A stretch of 21,385 nt of DNA, from positions 1 through 21,385 of IMG/VR virus record IMGVR_UViG_3300033997_000160; one strand, given 5' to 3'. Positions within the stretch are counted from its first letter, which is position 1; every line of letters starts with the position of its first letter. The translations under genes and the position numbers were made by a program. The DNA comes from a virus. Below are positions 1 through 7,068 of the stretch, in pieces. The notes below the pieces were generated by a model. The model was not told where the DNA came from and did not search any database. It was given only the letters and a program-made list of their open reading frames with translations.

Positions 1-1074
1 CTGCCGCCCCAGGAAACCGCGCTGGAGGTGTATTCGAAGCCCTCCGGCCTGGAACCCTGGCTGGACAAGATCCGCGCCGAGGTGTCGGGCCACGTGCCGG
101 ACATGACGACGAAGAAGGGCCGCGAGGCCACCGCCAGCCTGGCGTTCAAGGTGCGCAAGTCCAAGGCCGCGCTCGACGCCCTGGGCAAGCAGCTGGTCGA
201 CGAGCTGAAGGATGTGCCCAAGCGCATTGACGCCGAGCGCAAGCGCATGCGCGACACCCTGGACGCCCTGGCCGAAGAGGTGCGCGCGCCGCTCACCGAG
301 TGGGAAGCCGCCGAGGAAACGCGCCAGCAGCGCCACCAGCAGGGTATCGAGTGGTTCCGCCTGCGCGCCGACGAACACCGCGACCTCGACGCGGCCGAAC
401 TGCGCGCCACCCTCGAACAGGTCAATGCGCGGGCTGTGGATGCGTCCTGGGAGGAATACGAGGCCGAGGCGCACCGCGTCAAGGCCCGCGCCCTGGACGC
501 GCTGACGCAAGCGCTGGCGGCGCGCGAGAAATATGACGCCGAGCAGGCCGAACTGGCGCGCCTGCGCGCCGCCGAAGCGGAGCGCGAGCAAAAGGAGCGC
601 GAAGAGCGCATCGCCCGCGAAGCCGCCGAGCGCGCCCAGCGCGAAGCCGAGGCCCGCGCCCAGGCAGAGCGCGACGCAGCCGCGCGCCGTGAAGCGGAAG
701 CCCTGGCCGCCGCCGAAACCGCCCGCCTGAATGCCGAGCTGGCCGAGCAGCGCCGCATTGCCGCCGAGCAGCAGGCCGAACTCGACCGCCAGGCCGCCGC
801 GGCGCGCGAACGGGAAGCTGCGGCGCAGGCCGAGCAGCGTGCGCGGCAGGCTGCCGAGCAGGCCGCCGCCGCCGAGCGCCAGCGCATCGCTGACGAACAG
901 GCCGCTATGGCCGCCGAAGCCGCGCGCCGCGAGGAAGACATGGCCCACAAGGCCGCCATCAACCGCGCCGCCCTGGATGCGTTCGTCCAAGGCGGCATGC
1001 CCGAGGACTGCGCCAAGCAGGCGATCAAGCTGATCGCCAAGGGCCAGATCCCCAACATCCGCATCACCTACTGA
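1..1074 (+). CDS. Coiled-coil phage protein, DUF1351-like (5' end cut by window)
   Basis: The frame is open from the first base, so the gene starts upstream and 357 residues are visible. A GTG at 28 is available, but the residues before it (LPPQETALEV) read as a natural continuation of this protein type, so I treat it as 5'-partial. The first 100 or so visible residues form a Lys/Arg/Asp-rich helical domain with KGREATASLAF and IDAERKRMRDTLD. About residues 150-320 are an Ala/Glu/Arg-rich coiled coil, followed by a short globular tail ending NIRITY. Similar proteins occur next to phage recombinases; no activity is established from sequence. It ends 7 nt before the annealing protein gene, so it is probably co-transcribed with it. 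The family name is from memory and less certain than the phage origin. Confidence 0.7.
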   Translation: MPPQETALEVYSKPSGLEPWLDKIRAEVSGHVPDMTTKKGREATASLAFKVRKSKAALDALGKQLVDELKDVPKRIDAERKRMRDTLDALAEEVRAPLTEWEAAEETRQQRHQQGIEWFRLRADEHRDLDAAELRATLEQVNARAVDASWEEYEAEAHRVKARALDALTQALAAREKYDAEQAELARLRAAEAEREQKEREERIAREAAERAQREAEARAQAERDAAARREAEALAAAETARLNAELAEQRRIAAEQQAELDRQAAAAREREAAAQAEQRARQAAEQAAAAERQRIADEQAAMAAEAARREEDMAHKAAINRAALDAFVQGGMPEDCAKQAIKLIAKGQIPNIRITY

Positions 1075-1081
1075 GGAAGCC

Positions 1082-1855
1082 ATGACCGAAATCATCGACG
1101 CCCCGGCCCGCGAAGTGGCCCCCCGCCCCGAACCGAACTCCGGCCACCTGCCCGCGCTGGCCGCCAATTCGCCCATGGGCATGATGCTGGCCGCCGTGCA
1201 GCAAGGCGCCACGCTGGAACAGGTCGAGAAGATGATGGACCTGCAGGAGCGCTGGGCCAAGGCCGAGGCCAAGAAGGCCTACGACGAGGCGTTCGCCAAC
1301 TTCAAGGCCGAGGCGGTCAAGATCATCAAGGGCAAGGACGTCACGGATGGCCCCCTGAAGGGGAAGGCCTACGCCGAGCTGCACGACGTCGTCAATGCGG
1401 TCACGCCGGCGCTTTCCAAGCATGGCCTGTCGTCGTCCTGGAAGCTTACGCGCGACGAAAAGGACTGGATGGAGGTGACCTGCTACCTGCGCCATGTGGG
1501 AGGCCACGAGGAAAGCGTCTCGATGGGCGGCCCGCCTGACGCTGGTGGCGCGAAGAACGCCATTCAGGCCCGCGCCAGCACGAAGACCTACTTGGAGCGC
1601 TACACGCTCAAGGCGATCACCGGCCTGTCCGAACAGAAGGACGACAACGACGGGAACGGCTCCGCGCACGCAGCCGAAGACCTGCGCGACGAGTGGATCA
1701 GCAAGCTGGCCCAGACCGAGACGCTGGATGCTGCCACCCGCGTTTGGCAAGAGGGCTGCCAAGCCATCGAGAAATTCAACAACTTGGCCGTCTATTCGGC
1801 TTTCAAGAAGGCCTACGCCGACAAGCGGGCCATGCTCAAGCAGGAGGAAAAGTAA
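1082..1855 (+). CDS. erf: ERF-family single-strand annealing recombinase
   Basis: The 257-residue product looks like an ERF superfamily protein, which anneals complementary single strands during phage recombination and genome circularisation. Visible family features are YAELHDVVNAVTPALSKHGL (about residues 97-116), QARASTKTYLERYTL (162-176) and the GLSEQKDDNDG segment (181-191). The N-terminal 30 residues are Pro-rich and probably disordered, and the C-terminus is charged. The ATG at 1082 has GAGG five bases upstream, overlapping the end of the preceding gene. The exonuclease gene follows immediately (stop 1853-1855, start 1856), matching the usual annealing protein/exonuclease pair that makes and then pairs 3' overhangs. 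Family assignment is firm; function rests on family knowledge. Confidence 0.88.
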   Translation: MTEIIDAPAREVAPRPEPNSGHLPALAANSPMGMMLAAVQQGATLEQVEKMMDLQERWAKAEAKKAYDEAFANFKAEAVKIIKGKDVTDGPLKGKAYAELHDVVNAVTPALSKHGLSSSWKLTRDEKDWMEVTCYLRHVGGHEESVSMGGPPDAGGAKNAIQARASTKTYLERYTLKAITGLSEQKDDNDGNGSAHAAEDLRDEWISKLAQTETLDAATRVWQEGCQAIEKFNNLAVYSAFKKAYADKRAMLKQEEK

Positions 1856-2491
1856 ATGGACCTGATCTTCCACAAGGACCCCCAGGGCTCGCCCGAATGG
1901 CTGGAGGCACGCCGCGGCGTCATCACCGGCAGCCGTTTCAAGGACTGCCGCGACCGGCTGAAAAGCAAGGAGCCGTCCAAGAACTGCCTGAACTACGCCA
2001 TGGACGTGGCCCGCGAGCGCGCCGGCGGCAAGGCGGCCGAGGTGTTCGTGAACGGCGCCATGCGATTCGGCACCGAGCAGGAGACGCACGCCCGCGCCGC
2101 CTACGAGGCCGCCACGGGCCGGTTCGTCGAAGAGGCTGGATTCATCACCACCGATGACCGCAAGTTCGGCGTCAGCGTGGACGGCCTGGTCGACGAAGAC
2201 GGCATCGTCGAGATCAAGACCATGGTGTCGTCCAACACCCTGTTCACCGCCGTCGTGTCCGGCGACATCAGCGAATACGTGGACCAGTGCAACGGCGCCA
2301 TGTGGCTGCTCGGCCGCCAGTGGGTGGACCTGGTGCTGTGGGCGCCGGACCTGGAGGCCATCGGCCGCAAGCTGACCATCGTGCGCATCACGCGCGACGA
2401 CGACGCGATCGAGGCCCTGGAGGCTGACCTGCTCGACTTCGAGCGCCGCGTCACGCGCTTTCACCAGCAGCTCACGCAGCTTGCCGCCTGA
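1856..2491 (+). CDS. YqaJ/lambda-Exo-type viral recombinase exonuclease
   Basis: The 211-residue product matches the YqaJ-like viral recombinase (PD-(D/E)XK) fold. The N-terminus has the typical GSPEWLEARRGVITGSRF, a Glu-rich FGTEQE lies near residues 71-76, and the active-site pattern is D109 in VSVDGLVD followed by E119-I-K121. A YVDQCNGAMW segment (141-150) matches the family motif after the active site. Family members resect double-stranded DNA 5' to 3', making single strands for the annealing protein encoded directly upstream. The ATG abuts the upstream stop codon and AGGAGG lies at 1842-1847, eight bases before it, so the two genes are probably translationally coupled. Length is normal for phage members of the family. 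Confidence 0.88.
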   Translation: MDLIFHKDPQGSPEWLEARRGVITGSRFKDCRDRLKSKEPSKNCLNYAMDVARERAGGKAAEVFVNGAMRFGTEQETHARAAYEAATGRFVEEAGFITTDDRKFGVSVDGLVDEDGIVEIKTMVSSNTLFTAVVSGDISEYVDQCNGAMWLLGRQWVDLVLWAPDLEAIGRKLTIVRITRDDDAIEALEADLLDFERRVTRFHQQLTQLAA

Positions 2492-2523
2492 CCCTTTCCC
2501 CAACGTAGCACCCTGGAGCCAAC

Positions 2524-3051
2524 ATGCTCGCACTTGAAAAACAGACTGGCCAATTCCAGAACTTCAACCTGCGCCCGGAAAAGCACGGCGACGAGAACGT
2601 GCCGGGCGCGGACCTGAAGATCCAGATCACCGCGTCCAACGACATCCTGAGCGAATTTCACCCCTCGCTCAAGGCCTCGCTTTACCGGGCGCCGCACCCC
2701 GGCGAGATGGACATGGTCGACCAGGCAGAAGCCGAGGAAGGCCAGCCCCCCGCGCTCACCCGCCTCGCCTTCGGCAACAAGCTGCACGGCTTCAAGTTGG
2801 ACGACGAAATCGTCGGCGCCGCCTTCACCGTGCACTACGGCACCGGCGGCAAGAGCGACATCGAGCTGGAGGATTGCACGGTCGACAGCTTCACCATCGA
2901 ACCGCTCGACGGCGGCAGTTGCTCGGTGTCGTTCCGCGTGAAGTGCAACCCGGACGAGAAGGCCGTGGGCAAGCTCTCGCGCCTGATGGGCAACGAAATC
3001 GAGTTCACCCTGCGGCCGCCGGAAGCGCCGGAGATGCGCGAAGCGGCGTAA
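2524..3051 (+). CDS. Conserved-looking phage protein of unknown function in the recombination cassette
   Basis: I do not recognise a named domain. The product has 175 residues, is acidic, and begins with a short segment rich in Gln/Asn/Phe. The rest alternates charged and beta-prone stretches such as ADLKIQITASNDIL, LHGFKLDDEIVGAAFTVHY and IELEDCTVDSFTIEPLDGG, and it ends in a Pro/Glu-rich tail. It has no signal peptide or membrane segment. The ATG has GGAG in the short 32-base gap after the exonuclease gene, so it probably belongs to the same transcript. Its position invites a role in recombination, such as a host nuclease inhibitor or a single-strand binding helper, but that is positional guesswork only. 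Confidence 0.75.
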   Translation: MLALEKQTGQFQNFNLRPEKHGDENVPGADLKIQITASNDILSEFHPSLKASLYRAPHPGEMDMVDQAEAEEGQPPALTRLAFGNKLHGFKLDDEIVGAAFTVHYGTGGKSDIELEDCTVDSFTIEPLDGGSCSVSFRVKCNPDEKAVGKLSRLMGNEIEFTLRPPEAPEMREAA

Positions 3052-3131
3052 CCCTTTGGCCGGCCCGGCGGCGGGACTCCTTCCCCCATCCGACCGCCGC
3101 CGGTGCCCGGCCTCCATATACCGAGAAGACC

Positions 3132-3551
3132 ATGACCCACGCCCGCAAGCCCCGCCGCAACAAGGCCCACCGGCCCATCGTGCCGCGCCTGCCTGTCATG
3201 GGCCCGCTGCGCGACGAGTTCGGCATGAGCCTGCACACGGCCTACTCCTGCCTGGCCAACGCGCCCACAGAGGACGCCTGGCACACGCTGGCGCGGGCGT
3301 TCAACCTGCTGCAGCTCACCCTGGAGCATGACGAGCGCCACGCCCACGAAGCGCGCCTGATAACCGGCGGCGCGGCCGCGCTCATCCAGGTCGAAAAGCG
3401 GGCTTGCCGCGGCGTGATCCTGCACGACTACGAGCTGGCGCCCATCCGCGTCGGCGTGAACACCATCGACGGCCTGCTGGGAAAGCTGGACGTCATCAAG
3501 CTGAACTACGCACGCATGCGCCTGAACGCCATGCAGACCCAAGGAGCCTGA
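3132..3551 (+). CDS. Small basic phage protein of unknown function
   Basis: The 139-residue product has a strongly basic, Pro-containing start (THARKPRRNKAHRPIVPRLP) and then a mostly helical body with several His and Cys residues. The frame is open further upstream, to about 2874, but that part overlaps the preceding gene and reads as a shadow. The ATG at 3132 has GAGAAG just upstream and gives the phage-like N-terminus. It follows an 80-base gap that holds no other ORF and no strong hairpin. The basic tail suggests nucleic-acid contact, but no known DNA-binding motif is visible. It ends two bases before the next start. Confidence 0.7.
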   Translation: MTHARKPRRNKAHRPIVPRLPVMGPLRDEFGMSLHTAYSCLANAPTEDAWHTLARAFNLLQLTLEHDERHAHEARLITGGAAALIQVEKRACRGVILHDYELAPIRVGVNTIDGLLGKLDVIKLNYARMRLNAMQTQGA

Positions 3552-3553
3552 CC

Positions 3554-3874
3554 ATGACGACCGACAACAACACCCTGCCCGACACCAGCCCGGCCGCGGT
3601 GCTGGCCATGACGCGCAATCTGCGCACCAACGGCTACGAGCTCGCGGCGCGAATGATGGAAGCGCTGGCGGGCGCCGCCCCTGGCGTATCCACGGTGGAG
3701 GAGTCTCCCGCTGCTGGCGATGCGCCGGCCATCGTGCTGCCCGCCAAGATGCCGAAGCATGAGAGCGACGGCGGCGAATACCCCAGCTCCGAATCCTACA
3801 AGGAAGGGTATGTCGAGGGCTGGAACGATGCCATTGCTGGAGCCATTGCAGCCCAACGTAAGGGGGATGCGTGA
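3554..3874 (+). CDS. Small phage protein with C-terminal GYVEGWNDAI motif, function unknown
   Basis: The 106-residue product has a low-complexity Ala/Pro/Glu-rich centre and a C-terminal amphipathic segment ESYKEGYVEGWNDAIAGAI. That kind of ending occurs on many short accessory phage proteins of this host group (from memory). The start is fixed by AAGGAG at 3541-3546, seven bases before the ATG at 3554; in-frame sequence upstream lies inside the previous gene. Its stop overlaps the next start in the form TGATG (3872-3876), indicating coupled translation with the methyltransferase gene. No function can be assigned. Confidence 0.7.
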   Translation: MTTDNNTLPDTSPAAVLAMTRNLRTNGYELAARMMEALAGAAPGVSTVEESPAAGDAPAIVLPAKMPKHESDGGEYPSSESYKEGYVEGWNDAIAGAIAAQRKGDA

Positions 3875-4995
3875 TGGCCAGGGCCGTCGCCTACTACAAC
3901 GAGATCGACCCTTACGCCGCCGACTGGCTCCGCAACCTGATCGCGGCCGGCCACATTGCCCCCGGCGACGTCGACGAACGCAGCATAGAGGACGTACACC
4001 CTGATGACCTTCGCCCCTACACCCAGTGCCATTTCTTCGCCGGAATCGGCGTCTGGTCGTATGCCCTTCGCCGCGCCGGCTGGCCTGACGATCGACCTGT
4101 TTGGACGGGTTCCTGCCCGTGCCAACCTTTCTCCGCGGCAGGCAAAGGAACTGCGTTTGATGACGAGCGGCACCTCTGGCCGGCCTGGCACTGGATCATT
4201 CAAGAGTGCCGCCCTCCAGTCGTCTTTGGCGAGCAAGTTGCAAGCAAGGACGCAGAACCTTGGCTCGACCTTGTTTCGACTGACCTGGAAGCCCTGGTCT
4301 ATGCCGTCGCGGCGTGCGCTTTCCCGTCTGCGAGCGTCGGTGCTCCGCACATCCGCGATCGAACCTACTTCGTGGCCTACGCCAGCGGCGCGGGACTGGA
4401 CAGGAGCGCCGCGGGAACGGTGGGGCGACAACGCGCGGCCGCTGAACGAGGTAGCAGTACTGGCCGGCTGGCCCACCCCGACGTCGTCGCTGGCAGACAA
4501 GGGCGTGAGGTCGACGGAGGGCGGCATCCGGGAAGCGATGCGCGGCCACGGGCCGGATCTGGCTGCGATGGCGTGCCTGTCAAGCTGGGCAACGCCGAGG
4601 GCGAACGATTCGGAGAAGCGCGGGGAACTGGCGCCGGACATCCGCAACGGTCTTCCGATGCAGGCACAGATGGCTGGGTGGCCGACGCCGTCCTGCAACA
4701 ACGATCGGACGGGCAACCCGGAATCGGCCATGAGCATGACCAGGGCGGACGGGTCGAAGGTGCAGCAGCGCCTACAGGACTTCGCGGCGATCTGCGGCCC
4801 GGCCCGGTTAACGGCTTCTGGCGAGCTGCTGATTGGCTCCTCTGCCGGGATGGAAAGTGGCGGCCAGTTGAGCCCGGCACATTCCCGCTGGCTCATGGGG
4901 CTCCCGCCCGAGTGGGACGCCTGCGCGCCTACGGCAACGCGATCAACGCGCAGCAAGCGCAAATCTTCATCGAAGAAAGCATGAGGTGCATATGA
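3874..4995 (+). CDS. DNA (cytosine-5) methyltransferase of phage type
   Basis: The 373-residue product has the C5-cytosine methyltransferase motifs in order: cofactor-loop FFAGIG (54-59), catalytic SCPCQPFS with the nucleophile Cys83, the GEQV equivalent of ENV with Glu120, and HIRDRTYFVA (159-168), an R-x-R motif. A long Gly/Arg-rich insert of about 130 residues follows, where target recognition usually lies, and the C-terminus has LRAYGNAI (motif X, GNAI at 354-357). Such enzymes methylate phage DNA, usually against host restriction. I chose ATG 3874 over GTG 3871 because AAGGGGG (3860-3866) is better spaced from it. The insert is odd: its third-position GC falls to about 58 % and it is overlapped throughout by another long ORF. 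The specificity is unknown. Confidence 0.85.
   Translation: MARAVAYYNEIDPYAADWLRNLIAAGHIAPGDVDERSIEDVHPDDLRPYTQCHFFAGIGVWSYALRRAGWPDDRPVWTGSCPCQPFSAAGKGTAFDDERHLWPAWHWIIQECRPPVVFGEQVASKDAEPWLDLVSTDLEALVYAVAACAFPSASVGAPHIRDRTYFVAYASGAGLDRSAAGTVGRQRAAAERGSSTGRLAHPDVVAGRQGREVDGGRHPGSDARPRAGSGCDGVPVKLGNAEGERFGEARGTGAGHPQRSSDAGTDGWVADAVLQQRSDGQPGIGHEHDQGGRVEGAAAPTGLRGDLRPGPVNGFWRAADWLLCRDGKWRPVEPGTFPLAHGAPARVGRLRAYGNAINAQQAQIFIEESMRCI
4004..4984 (+). CDS. Overlapping +1-frame ORF encoding a W-[PA]-T-P-repeat protein inside the methyltransferase gene
   Basis: A 326-codon ORF lies wholly inside the methyltransferase gene, shifted by one base. The product has a Ser/Ala/Leu-rich N-terminal part (about 60-110, with STLFRLTWKPW near the end), then repeats of the form SWPTP, GWPTP, SWATP and GWPTP. 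A C-terminal block follows, PARLTASGELLIGSSAGM then LSPAHSRWLMGLPPEWDACAP. I recall proteins of this shape from many proteobacterial phages, often loosely labelled methyltransferase or hypothetical. By hand count over 4441-4800 this frame has about 85 % GC at third positions, against 58 % for the methyltransferase frame. A possible ribosome site, GAGGA, lies at 3988-3992, eleven bases before the ATG. Function is unknown; it could still be an unexpressed shadow frame. Confidence 0.55.
   Translation: MTFAPTPSAISSPESASGRMPFAAPAGLTIDLFGRVPARANLSPRQAKELRLMTSGTSGRPGTGSFKSAALQSSLASKLQARTQNLGSTLFRLTWKPWSMPSRRALSRLRASVLRTSAIEPTSWPTPAARDWTGAPRERWGDNARPLNEVAVLAGWPTPTSSLADKGVRSTEGGIREAMRGHGPDLAAMACLSSWATPRANDSEKRGELAPDIRNGLPMQAQMAGWPTPSCNNDRTGNPESAMSMTRADGSKVQQRLQDFAAICGPARLTASGELLIGSSAGMESGGQLSPAHSRWLMGLPPEWDACAPTATRSTRSKRKSSSKKA
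4373..4689 (+). repeat. Four in-register copies of an 11-nt TGGSCNACSCC motif
   Basis: Copies lie at 4373-4383, 4469-4479, 4586-4596 and 4679-4689, spaced 96, 117 and 93 nt, all multiples of three. In the methyltransferase frame they read as VAYA, LAHP, LGNA and VADA. In the overlapping frame they read as WPTP, WPTP, WATP and WPTP. They mark units of 30-40 codons within the methyltransferase insert. Confidence 0.7.
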
Positions 4996-6377
4996 CCCAA
5001 CAAGACGACATCACCCAGCGCGTGCTGACGGACGACGAAATCCGCGACATCATCACTGGCACCCATCAGGCGTTCGGCGAATTCAAGTCCGGCTACATGC
5101 TCGTATTGGGCCGCGCCATCGAATCCGCCCTGCTGTCCAAGCTGCGCGCCCCTGTAGCCGATGAGCGGCAAGCCGTGGCGTATCTCGATCTGGGCACGGG
5201 CGGCTATATGGACATGGACACCGATCTGACCGACGCGGAACTGGCCGCACTGCCTAAAGGGCGGCACATGCTCGCCATCATCGGCACTCACGGCGTAAAC
5301 GGGTATACACCTGTAAGTGCCCCTATGGCCGATGAGCGGGCGGTGGAGACGTTCGCCGAGCGCTTCGCGCTGGCCCTTAAGCCTGTCGCCTATACGACCA
5401 AGCGCGGCGCCGTCTATCTCGGAAAATCAACGCAGGTCGGCAGCGAGAACCTCTGCACCATCAGCCAGGCCGTCTACGAGTTTCGCGCCGCCCTGGCAAG
5501 CGCCCCTGTAGCCGTAGAACAGCACGACGGCCTGCGGACGTTGCTGGCCGAGCTGCCCGGCATGCACGAAGACCCGAAAAAAGGAGACGCCGTGTTCCGG
5601 TGTGGCGTCAACGGTGCGCTGAATGTTGTCGAGCGCCGTATCCGCGAACTGCTGCGCAGCGCCCCTGTAGCCGGGGAGGCGCAGGAGCGTATCGAGCAGA
5701 TGGCCGTGAATCGGTATCGGCCGGTCCCTGATGGCAAGTTCAGCTACAAGGTCGTCGCGGGCGATGGAAGTCGGTCGCTTTACACCGGAACGAAGGATTC
5801 TTGCCTGCGGGTTGCTGCAAAGCTGACGGAAGCATTTCTTGATGGCGCGTTTGTTGCGTCAGGTGCCGCGCCCCAGGCCAGCGCCGAGGACGTGCGCAAT
5901 GCGGCGCTGGAGGAAGCGGCTCAAACGGCCTACAAGGCGCTGTTTCCCACGAATGATCGCAGTGACTGGACGGAATTCGCCGAAAGCGCGGCCTACCATG
6001 CGGAATGGGCAGCCAAATGCATCCACGCCCTCAAGACCCAGGCGAACAAGGACGGCGGGGATTGCGCGAAGGACGCGGGGGATGTGCCCGTCCACCTGCT
6101 GGACCGATTACGCCACCACGCCGCCGACAAGGCCAACACGGCGTTCTCCCGCAGCACGATGGCAGAGGCCGCCGCGATCCTGGACGACCGCCAGCAGCGC
6201 GCCGGGGATGACTTCGACGTTGAAGCTGCGGCGAAGACCATGGCCGAGTGCATGGACTATCCCTGGGCGCATATGCCCGAGAAGGGCCGAGAGCAAATGC
6301 GGCTGCATGCGCAGTCCGTCATCCGCGCCGCCCTTTCTGCCCCCCAGGCCGAACAAGGAGAGCGGGATGCGGGTTGA
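4992..6377 (+). CDS. Mosaic phage protein with repeated Ala-Pro-Val-Ala linkers, function unknown
   Basis: The 461-residue product has no recognised enzyme domain. It begins with a helical domain (DDEIRDIITGTHQAFGEF) and then alternates short modules separated by near-identical linkers, APVADER, APMADER, APVAVEQ and APVAGEA. The last part (about 400-450) is a compact helical unit, DVEAAAKTMAECMDYPWAHMPEKGREQMRLHAQSVI, of a kind I recall from many otherwise unrelated phage proteins. The first ATG is at 4992, in an ATGA overlap with the methyltransferase stop, with GAGG at 4983-4986. The modules look interchangeable, suggesting growth by recombination at the linker repeats. It sits between two methyltransferase genes, but a role in modification is not shown. 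Confidence 0.75.
   Translation: MTQQDDITQRVLTDDEIRDIITGTHQAFGEFKSGYMLVLGRAIESALLSKLRAPVADERQAVAYLDLGTGGYMDMDTDLTDAELAALPKGRHMLAIIGTHGVNGYTPVSAPMADERAVETFAERFALALKPVAYTTKRGAVYLGKSTQVGSENLCTISQAVYEFRAALASAPVAVEQHDGLRTLLAELPGMHEDPKKGDAVFRCGVNGALNVVERRIRELLRSAPVAGEAQERIEQMAVNRYRPVPDGKFSYKVVAGDGSRSLYTGTKDSCLRVAAKLTEAFLDGAFVASGAAPQASAEDVRNAALEEAAQTAYKALFPTNDRSDWTEFAESAAYHAEWAAKCIHALKTQANKDGGDCAKDAGDVPVHLLDRLRHHAADKANTAFSRSTMAEAAAILDDRQQRAGDDFDVEAAAKTMAECMDYPWAHMPEKGREQMRLHAQSVIRAALSAPQAEQGERDAG
5146..5679 (+). repeat. Four dispersed copies of a GCGCCCCTGTAGCC-type linker repeat
   Basis: Copies lie at 5146-5168, 5317-5339, 5500-5520 and 5659-5679, spaced 171, 183 and 159 nt, all multiples of three. 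Each encodes [SA]-P-[VM]-A followed by an acidic segment. The first two copies also share the following GATGAGCGG. The shared codons, including the GTA seen in three of the four copies, point to DNA-level duplication rather than protein convergence. Confidence 0.8.
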
Positions 6378-7068
6378 GCACATCGGTACCGCGACGCTGT
6401 ACTGCGGCGACTGCCGGGATCTACTGGACGACTTCCCGTCCTCGCACGCCCTGGTCACGGACCCGCCCTACGGCATCAACCTGGCCAAGCTGACCGGCAC
6501 GTCCCGCAACCGCTGGAACATGGCGCGCCGCACCGTCGCCTACGACTTCAACATTGTGGGCGATGACGGGCCATTCGACCCGGTACAGCTGCTGCGCTTC
6601 CAGACGGCCGTCATCTTCGGCGGCAATCATTTTGGTAGCCGACTGCCGGATGCCTCCTGCTGGCTGGTTTGGGACAAGCGCGACGGTGGCACCAGCGACC
6701 ACCAAGCCGACTGCGAGCTGGCTTGGACGAACCTGCGTGGCCCAGCGCGCTTGTTCTCGCACAAGTGGCGCGGCATGGTGCGCGCCGGCGAGGAAAACGT
6801 CTCCCGGGGCCAGTTCCGCGTGCACCCGACGCAGAAGCCGGTAGCCCTCATGGACTGGGTTCTCAAACAGTGCCGCCTGGCCCCCGGTACCCCCGTCCTC
6901 GATCCGTACATGGGCAGCGGCACCACCGGCATTGCGGCGGCGCGCCTGGGCCTGCCGTTCATCGGGTTCGAAATCGACCCCATTCACTTTGAACGGGCAT
7001 GCGACCGTCTGCGCACTGAGCTGCAGGCCATGCCCCTGTTCGCAACACACAACGATGGAGGCGTATAG
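6367..7068 (+). CDS. Beta-class N6-adenine/N4-cytosine DNA methyltransferase
   Basis: The 233-residue product carries TDPPYGI (31-37), the catalytic DPPY of amino-methyltransferases, then a middle region for target recognition. HPTQKP (153-158) and the cofactor-binding DPYMGSGTTG (179-188) with the following GFEID come last. The order catalytic motif, recognition region, cofactor motif defines the beta class (N6_N4_Mtase domain). DPPY fits adenine-N6 or, less often, cytosine-N4, so the modified base is uncertain. The ATG at 6367 overlaps the previous gene by 11 bases and has AAGGAG at 6355-6360; open sequence upstream in this frame is shadow. Together with the C5 enzyme it gives this phage two solitary methyltransferases and no visible restriction enzyme, consistent with anti-restriction. 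Confidence 0.9.
   Translation: MRVEHIGTATLYCGDCRDLLDDFPSSHALVTDPPYGINLAKLTGTSRNRWNMARRTVAYDFNIVGDDGPFDPVQLLRFQTAVIFGGNHFGSRLPDASCWLVWDKRDGGTSDHQADCELAWTNLRGPARLFSHKWRGMVRAGEENVSRGQFRVHPTQKPVALMDWVLKQCRLAPGTPVLDPYMGSGTTGIAAARLGLPFIGFEIDPIHFERACDRLRTELQAMPLFATHNDGGV

Noticed and set aside
540-900. Tandem DNA repeat array in the coiled-coil gene
   Set aside because: The similarity of GCCGAGCGC-like words comes from Ala-Glu-Arg codons; no fixed period is kept.
1064-2533. 489-codon minus-strand ORF
   Set aside because: It runs antisense across the ERF and exonuclease genes, which have clear family motifs; it is a shadow of high-GC coding.
3796-4962. 388-codon minus-strand ORF antisense to the methyltransferase
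   Set aside because: It has no recognisable domain or ribosome site and crosses three + strand genes. It shares wobble positions with the + strand overlapping ORF, which explains its openness. It remains the main rival explanation for the GC3 pattern there.
3874-4995. Frameshifted or broken methyltransferase gene as explanation for two long frames
   Set aside because: The first frame is uninterrupted from the FAGIG motif to the C-terminal YGNAI, so no frameshift is needed.
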